A stretch of 10,742 nucleotides of DNA from an uncultured Clostridia bacterium (GTDB lineage Bacteria > Bacillota > Clostridia > Oscillospirales > Ruminococcaceae), in contig CANEHP010000068.1 of the NCBI GenBank assembly GCA_947427325.1, positions 1 through 10,742 of the forward strand, written 5' to 3'. Each line of letters begins with the position of its first letter. Position 1 is the first letter of the stretch. Of this stretch, positions 6,390 to 10,742 are shown one piece after another. The notes under the pieces were generated by a model. The model ran no database searches, had not been told where the DNA came from, and saw nothing but the letters and a program-made list of their open reading frames with translations. The position numbers were made by a program, and so were the translations under genes.

Positions 6390-7655
6390 TCAGTTTCTTT
6401 TAATATCCGCTCCTACGCTTCTTAATACTCCCTCAATATTTTCATATCCTCTGTCAATATGACTCAGCCCCGATATGCGGGAGGTGCCCTCCGCCGCAAG
6501 GGCTGCCGTTATCAGTGCCGCTCCTCCTCTTAAATCCGTTGCCACCAGCTCTGCTCCCGATAAGCTTTTTACTCCCGTTACTACCGCAACCTTGCCCTCC
6601 ACACTGATTTTTGCGCCTAATCTCACCAACTCGGCGGAATGCTTAAAGCGGTTTTCAAAAATATTTTCCACAAAAACCGATGTGCCTGCCGCCACAGTGG
6701 AAAGAGCCATTAAAGGCGGCTGAGCGTCGGTGGGAAAGCCCGGATGAACGTTGGTTCTGACAGTTCCGGGCGAAATCAGCGGCTTTTTTGCGTTGATAAA
6801 TATATTGCTCTGACCGTAGGAATATATTCGACAGCCCATTTGCTCCAAAACTGCGGTAACAGGTCTTAAGTCGCCATGGCTCACTTCTGTAAGTATCAGC
6901 TCGCCGCCGCTTATTGCGCCGCAGCAAAGATAAGTCGCCGCAGCTATTCTGTCGGGCATAATTTTGTGTTCGCAGGGATGCAGTCTTTCCACCCCCTCTA
7001 TTGTTACCGTACTTCCTCCCGCGCCACTTACCTTGCCGCCGCATTTGTTGATAAACTCCGCAAGATCCACTATTTCCGGTTCTCTGGCGGCATTGTGTAT
7101 TTCGGTGACGCCGTCTGCGAGAGAAGCGGCTAAGATTATGTTTTCCGTTGCTCCCACAGAAGAGAAGGAAAGTGCGATTTTTGCACCGTGAAGTCCCTTA
7201 GGCACAGAGCAGTCCAGGTAACCGTGTTTTTCCTCTATTTCCGCTCCCATTTCCTTAAACGCCGCCAGGTGAAAATCTATAGGACGAGGTCCTAATTCGC
7301 AGCCCCCGGGAAAGGAAAGCTTGCAGCTTTGACAGCGAGTGAGAATCGCTCCCAAAAAAATGATAGAGGAACGCATTTCCCGCATAAGATGGGTGGGCAC
7401 TTCTACCGAGCTGATTACCGAGGAATCCACCGTCACCGTATTTTTTTCTCTTTTGCATTTGCAGCCGATACATTCTAATATGCGGCAGGCAGAATCACAG
7501 TCGGATAATTTGGGACAGTTATGTAAAACCGTTTCGCCGCCGCACAGCGCAGCCGCCGCAAACAGCGGAAGCGCACTGTTTTTTGCACCCTGAACAGCAA
7601 TTTCTCCCTCCAACCGCTTTCTGCCGTTAACAATAATGCGCTGCTGCTCCGCCAT
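6390..7655 (-). CDS. murA: UDP-N-acetylglucosamine 1-carboxyvinyltransferase MurA
   Basis: Cytoplasmic enzyme of the first committed peptidoglycan step: moves enolpyruvate from PEP to UDP-GlcNAc. 421 residues, normal for the family. Visible residues: Lys 25-Asn 26 in GAKNSALP, catalytic Cys 119 in PGGCELGPRPID (equivalent to E. coli Cys 115, the fosfomycin target, here Cys and not the resistant Asp), Asp 310 in GFPTDAQPP, Arg 376 in DLRGG and Arg 402 in HIDRGYE. The start at 7655 follows AAAGGGTGAT and gives the usual N terminus; an in-frame ATG at 7679 would add eight residues and sits inside a predicted stem. It lies 234 bp after murG, with a structured leader directly before its ribosome site. 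Firmicutes often have a second MurA; position in the dcw cluster suggests this is the division-linked copy. Confidence 0.96.
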   Translation of the reverse strand: MAEQQRIIVNGRKRLEGEIAVQGAKNSALPLFAAAALCGGETVLHNCPKLSDCDSACRILECIGCKCKREKNTVTVDSSVISSVEVPTHLMREMRSSIIFLGAILTRCQSCKLSFPGGCELGPRPIDFHLAAFKEMGAEIEEKHGYLDCSVPKGLHGAKIALSFSSVGATENIILAASLADGVTEIHNAAREPEIVDLAEFINKCGGKVSGAGGSTVTIEGVERLHPCEHKIMPDRIAAATYLCCGAISGGELILTEVSHGDLRPVTAVLEQMGCRIYSYGQSNIFINAKKPLISPGTVRTNVHPGFPTDAQPPLMALSTVAAGTSVFVENIFENRFKHSAELVRLGAKISVEGKVAVVTGVKSLSGAELVATDLRGGAALITAALAAEGTSRISGLSHIDRGYENIEGVLRSVGADIKRN

Positions 7656-7659
7656 AAAA

Positions 7660-7669
7660 ATCACCCTTT
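7660..7669 (-). promoter_or_regulatory. Ribosome binding site of murA
   Basis: Minus-strand AAAGGGTGAT, close to the full anti-16S complement AAAGGAGGTGAT, lies 4 nt before the ATG at 7655 (8 nt from the AGGG part). It directly abuts the 3' arm of the predicted leader stem. Confidence 0.75.
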
Positions 7670-7752
7670 CAATAAGCATTTAGGCGACTCCGCACAAAGA
7701 CTGCATTTCGGCTTTGTACGGCGCTGCCTTACTCTTTAATGTATGCTTATTG
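7670..7752 (-). ncRNA. Candidate structured leader RNA of murA
   Basis: Minus-strand RNA can form a three-tier fold. The outer stem is a perfect 10-bp pair, CAAUAAGCAU (7752-7743) with AUGCUUAUUG (7679-7670). A 4-bp AGGC/GCCU stem lies inside it (7729-7726 with 7685-7682). The inner stem is CCGUACAAAG (7721-7712) with CUUUGUGCGG (7699-7690), 10 bp including one G-U, around a 12-base loop. The outer 3' arm ends exactly where the murA ribosome site begins, so folding could affect murA translation. It matches no riboswitch class I recognise. A mobile palindromic repeat is the main alternative. Confidence 0.5.
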
Positions 7753-7786
7753 TGGGTATTTGGTTAATTTGCTTTAAAATCAGCCT

Positions 7787-7809
7787 GTCCGCAAAAACGA
7801 TGCGCAGAC
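7787..7809 (-). other. Small hairpin in murG-murA gap
   Basis: GTCTGC and GCGGAC on the minus strand pair over 6 bp (one G-U) around GCATCGTTTTT. It contains the AACGATGCGCAGA word also found upstream of ftsW. Confidence 0.35.
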
Positions 7810-7837
7810 TTCAGTGCAGCTTCCAAAGCGGATTTCG

Positions 7838-7871
7838 TTGCCTTCGGTGTAATTTATGCCGAAAAAGGCAA
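7838..7871 (-). other. Hairpin downstream of murG
   Basis: TTGCCTT and AAGGCAA (7 bp), with an inner CGG/CCG pair and a 3-base bulge, fold about 20 nt past the murG stop. No U-run follows the stem in either direction, so it is not a convincing terminator. It may be a processing or 3'-protection structure. Confidence 0.45.
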
Positions 7872-7889
7872 TTCCTTTTGGAATGGATA

Positions 7890-9005
7890 TTATCCCACCA
7901 GATCAATCATTTTGCTTAAAATAACATCGGCTGCGTCGGTTTTTGCCAGCTTTCTTGCATTAACTCCCATTTCCGTCAGCCTTTTATCATCGTGATACAG
8001 CTTTTCAGTCTCATTTATCAGCCATTTGCCGTCAAGGCTCTTGTCCTCTCTTAAAACAGCCGCATTAGCGTCCTGCAAAGTTTTTGCATTGTAGTATTGG
8101 TGATTTTCCGTTGCGTTGGGATAGGGTATGAGTATTGACGGTCTGCCTATTGCCATTATCTCCGTCAAGGTCATAGAACCCGCTCTTGCTATTATTAAAT
8201 CCGCCGCACACATACAGGTGTACATATTGTCGATATATTCTTTTAAAATAAGCCTTTCCGAACCCTTGTCAATACCGTTTTGCTCCAAAAGACCGCTGAA
8301 GGTATCCTTTCCGTTGCCGCCGTAGGAGTGAATGTGATTGATATTCCCCTTTTTCTGTTCCCAAGCCATAAGCTCTGCCACAGCCTCATTTATTTTATTT
8401 GCCCCAAGGCTGCCGCCCAGGGAAAGAATTGTAAAGCCTTCGGGAAGTCCGAGCCTTTTTCTTGCCGCCTCCTTCTCTTCAATGGGAATGTTGTTTCTTA
8501 ACGGGTTTCCCGTTATTACACATTTTTCCGTATGCTTTAGGTGCTTCAGGCAGTCCTCGGAAAACAAAAATATCATATCCGCCGTTTTTGAAAGCAGCTT
8601 TGTGGTAAGTCCCGGGTAGGAATTGCTTTCGTGAGTTACGGTTTTTACGCCCATTCGAGCCGCTTCTCTTAAAACCGCTCCGCAGACATAGCCCCCCGTT
8701 CCTACGCAGATATCGGGCTTAAACTCGTTTATCAGCTTTTTAACATGGGGAAATGCCGCCGCATAATAATAAGCCGCCTTTACGTTTTTCTTGATATTGT
8801 TAAGGGACAGGCTTCTCTGTATTCCCGCCATTTTTATTCCGTGAAAGTCATAGCCCGCTTTTTTTACAAGCTTTGCTTCCATTCCGTCGGGTCTGCCCAC
8901 GAAAAGCACCTTGCTTTCGGGCAGAACATTTACTACCTTATCCGCAATGGCAAGCGCAGGATTGATATGTCCCGCCGTCCCGCCTGCCGCAATTAAAACT
9001 CTCAT
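7890..9005 (-). CDS. murG: Lipid II synthase MurG
   Basis: Peripheral membrane GT-B glycosyltransferase adding GlcNAc from UDP-GlcNAc to lipid I, giving lipid II; 371 residues, normal length. N-terminal acceptor domain: glycine-rich GGTAGHINPALA (residues 8-19), VGTGGYV (101-107) and HESNSYPGL (125-133), where E. coli has HEQN (Gln to Ser here). C-terminal donor domain: GGSLGA (197-202), RAGSMTLTE (274-282) and PYPNATENHQ (294-303), the UDP-GlcNAc pocket. ATG at 9005 has AAAGGAA 8 nt upstream. It follows ftsW by 119 bp, a gap holding a 47-nt hairpin, and precedes murA by 234 bp. Product feeds FtsW. Identity is secure. Confidence 0.97.
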   Translation of the reverse strand: MRVLIAAGGTAGHINPALAIADKVVNVLPESKVLFVGRPDGMEAKLVKKAGYDFHGIKMAGIQRSLSLNNIKKNVKAAYYYAAAFPHVKKLINEFKPDICVGTGGYVCGAVLREAARMGVKTVTHESNSYPGLTTKLLSKTADMIFLFSEDCLKHLKHTEKCVITGNPLRNNIPIEEKEAARKRLGLPEGFTILSLGGSLGANKINEAVAELMAWEQKKGNINHIHSYGGNGKDTFSGLLEQNGIDKGSERLILKEYIDNMYTCMCAADLIIARAGSMTLTEIMAIGRPSILIPYPNATENHQYYNAKTLQDANAAVLREDKSLDGKWLINETEKLYHDDKRLTEMGVNARKLAKTDAADVILSKMIDLVG

Positions 9006-9053
9006 ATTTTTTGTTCCTTTAAATTACATTAGGGGCTATCCGAAAAGTCGCCA

Positions 9054-9100
9054 TTGCACAATTTCTACCGGCTGCGGACGCTTTCAGCGAAATCGTACAA
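9054..9100 (-). other. RNA hairpin between ftsW and murG
   Basis: Minus-strand RNA UUGUACGAUUUC (9100-9089) pairs all 12 positions with GAAAUUGUGCAA (9065-9054); two pairs are G-U, which are C-A mismatches on the + strand. The 23-base loop can form an inner GCUG/CAGC stem. No U-run follows, so it is not an intrinsic terminator. Confidence 0.55.
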
Positions 9101-9124
9101 AATTGCCCGGTTTTCAGATACGCC

Positions 9125-10609
9125 TTAGTCAAGCTCTGCTTTTCGTGAAATATTCAGCAATACTCCCATTTCGCCCAGCTGCATCAAAAGCGCCGAGCCG
9201 CCATAGCTGAAGAAGGGCAGGGATATTCCCGTATTCGGCATAGAGTTGGAAACAACCGCAATATTTAAAAGCGCCTGAAGTCCTATTTGAAAGGTAACGC
9301 CGAAGGCGAGCATCATACCGAACTTGTCTCTTGCCCTTGAGCTGATGTAAAAGCCTCTCCACACCAGGATTACGAACAGGAGTATAACCAGCATACCGCC
9401 CACAAAGCCCAATTCCTCGCAGATAATGGAGAATATAAAGTCATTTCTCGACATAGGGAGATAGCTGTACTTTTGCCTTGAATTTCCGAAGCCCAAGCCG
9501 AACAGCCCGCCGCTGCCTATTGTTACAAGGGATTGATAGGTTTGAAAGGTCTTATCGCTGGTATCCGCCTCGGGATTGGTAAAGCTCAGCCAACGTGAGT
9601 CGAAATAGTCGTAGCCTAAAGCGTTAAGGGTCGGTATGCCTATTGCGATAAGCGCGCCTACCAAAGACAGCATAATTATAAGGTATTTTGGACTGACTCC
9701 CGCAACATACATCATAACAAAGCCGATGGCAAAGACGATAATCGTACCCGAAAGGTGGGGCTGTATCATCAGCAGACCGCAGGAAATAACCAAAGTTACC
9801 GCATAGGGAAGCAGCCCTTTTTTTAATTCCCTCAGATGGGAAAAGTTCCTTTGAGTATAAAATGCAAAAAGCACTATTACGACAAATTTCAGTATTTCCG
9901 AGGGCTGAAAGGTAACAGGTCCTACGGTTAGCCATCGCTCCGAGCCGCCCTGTTCGGTGGGCATTACCTTAACAAGCGCCATAAGAATAACAGAGGCAGC
10001 CGTTCCCAGCACTATAAAGGCTCTTGAACGGAATATATGATAATCCACCACCGACGCCACAAGCATTATTCCTATTCCCGCAACCGCAAAGAGCGCCTGA
10101 CGCTTTATATAATAAAGGCTGTCGCCATATTCGCTGTAAGCGGTGGCATAGCTTGCGGAAAACATCATAATCAGCCCGAAGGCAAGCAGCAGTATTACTA
10201 TCATAAAAAACGGGTAATCAAAGCCTAAAAACGCTTCGACCTTCTTTTTCGGTTTTACTGCCGCCCCGCCGCCCAAAACCGCAGTATCTCCGCCTTCCCT
10301 GCGGCTGCTGCGGTATCTGTCGCTTCTTTCGGCGAAGCGAATGTGACTTTGCGAGCTTTTCGTATTTTTTGACGAGCCGTTAACAGAGGCGGAGGAGCTT
10401 CTTTTTGAATTTGAATTAACTCTTTTTGCCGAACCGCTTTTGCTGCTTACTGCTTTTCCGGCATATTTTGACGAAGCTGAGCTTTGTCCTCCCGCCGAGG
10501 ATTTCCTTGGTGAATTATTTGTTTTGCCGTTTGTTTTTTTTGTGGGCGTTTTTGCGGAGCTGACACTATTTCTCCCGCTTACAACGGTCTTTCTTCTTTC
10601 ATCGGTCAA
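9125..10609 (-). CDS. ftsW: SEDS peptidoglycan glycosyltransferase FtsW
   Basis: Polytopic membrane enzyme polymerising lipid II at the septum, partnered with a class B PBP. 494 residues from a TTG start at 10609, chosen for the strong GGGAGG 7 nt upstream; a GTG at 10648 would put that site inside the gene. A Ser/Lys-rich, probably disordered cytoplasmic tail fills residues ~1-130; about ten membrane helices follow from ~133. Family motifs: SERWLTVGPVTFQPSEILK (~223-241), NDFIFSIICEELG (~389-401) with the invariant catalytic Asp ~390 (Asp 297 in E. coli FtsW), and PNTGISLPFFSYGGSAL (~458-474). The usual QPDxGT reads QPHLSGT here. The membrane core is of normal size; the tail makes the protein unusually long. 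FtsW rather than RodA is inferred from its place directly before murG. It is the first gene of the dcw run in view. Confidence 0.93.
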   Translation of the reverse strand: MTDERRKTVVSGRNSVSSAKTPTKKTNGKTNNSPRKSSAGGQSSASSKYAGKAVSSKSGSAKRVNSNSKRSSSASVNGSSKNTKSSQSHIRFAERSDRYRSSRREGGDTAVLGGGAAVKPKKKVEAFLGFDYPFFMIVILLLAFGLIMMFSASYATAYSEYGDSLYYIKRQALFAVAGIGIMLVASVVDYHIFRSRAFIVLGTAASVILMALVKVMPTEQGGSERWLTVGPVTFQPSEILKFVVIVLFAFYTQRNFSHLRELKKGLLPYAVTLVISCGLLMIQPHLSGTIIVFAIGFVMMYVAGVSPKYLIIMLSLVGALIAIGIPTLNALGYDYFDSRWLSFTNPEADTSDKTFQTYQSLVTIGSGGLFGLGFGNSRQKYSYLPMSRNDFIFSIICEELGFVGGMLVILLFVILVWRGFYISSRARDKFGMMLAFGVTFQIGLQALLNIAVVSNSMPNTGISLPFFSYGGSALLMQLGEMGVLLNISRKAELD

Positions 10610-10616
10610 AAAATAA

Positions 10617-10622
10617 CCTCCC
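10617..10622 (-). promoter_or_regulatory. Ribosome binding site of ftsW (TTG start)
   Basis: Minus-strand GGGAGG lies 7 nt before a TTG codon at 10609. No ATG or GTG is suitably placed, so translation most likely starts at this TTG. Confidence 0.8.
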
Positions 10623-10656
10623 TTCCGAAATCGGCATATTGCTTGCACGGCATTGC

Positions 10657-10668
10657 TTAATGCATTAA
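10657..10668. promoter_or_regulatory. 12-bp perfect palindrome upstream of ftsW
   Basis: TTAATGCATTAA is self-complementary and lies about 50 bp before the ftsW start. It could be a regulator site; nothing identifies which. Confidence 0.3.
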
Positions 10669-10671
10669 TGA

Positions 10672-10708
10672 CCTATCAGAATCTGTTTTTAGAACTTGTT
10701 CTCATAGG
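10672..10708 (-). other. Hairpin upstream of ftsW
   Basis: CCTATCAGAA and TTCTCATAGG pair at 9 of 10 positions around a 17-base loop. It lies in the gap before ftsW, whose upstream gene is outside the window. No U-run follows on the minus strand. Confidence 0.5.
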
Positions 10709-10742
10709 AACGGTGCGCAGATTTTCGAGCAAATTTTGTCGA

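Noticed and set aside
7120..7145. Possible fosfomycin-resistant MurA
   Set aside because: The active-site residue is Cys (residue 119), as in sensitive enzymes; no Asp change is present.
10691..10702. AGAACTTGTTCT as a LexA box
   Set aside because: The GAAC/GTTC arms are 2 bases apart instead of the 4 of the Gram-positive LexA site, and the sequence lies in the loop and arm of a larger hairpin.

Overview
The window is a chromosomal segment of a low-to-mid GC Gram-positive bacterium, most likely a member of the Clostridia (Oscillospirales/Ruminococcaceae-like). This rests on the division and cell wall (dcw) gene order, strong AGGAGG-type ribosome binding sites, TTG start use and protein character; it is an inference without a database search.

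Left part (1-3040, + strand): two ABC exporter half-transporters. The first is cut by the window edge. The second starts inside the end of the first (8-bp overlap). Their active-site motifs are complementary: one protein carries the degenerate Walker B and switch residue, the other the degenerate signature motif. They should therefore form one heterodimeric exporter with one working and one non-catalytic ATP site.

Middle gap (3041-3343): a MITE-like intergenic element with imperfect terminal inverted repeats and a TGACAGC tandem, followed by a perfect 10-bp hairpin that should terminate transcription from both sides. The exporter genes and the dcw genes converge here.

Right part (3344-10609, - strand, read right to left): ftsW, murG, murA, divIB/ftsQ, ftsZ. 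FtsW polymerises glycan and MurG makes lipid II. MurA commits UDP-GlcNAc to peptidoglycan, DivIB regulates the septal synthase, and FtsZ forms the division ring. No ftsA lies between divIB and ftsZ, and the cluster ends at ftsZ. Unlike the compact textbook cluster, the genes are separated by 119-279 bp, and these gaps hold RNA hairpins. Several of the hairpins pair best as minus-strand RNA. The best is an 83-nt structured leader abutting the murA ribosome binding site. ftsZ has its own sigma-A-like promoter.

Most notable: FtsZ is divergent (insertion near the N terminus, altered T3 and T7 loops, no recognisable IPxFLR tail peptide) next to a missing ftsA. FtsW and DivIB carry long Ser/Lys-rich cytoplasmic tails with a shared short motif. 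The murA leader is a candidate undescribed RNA element.
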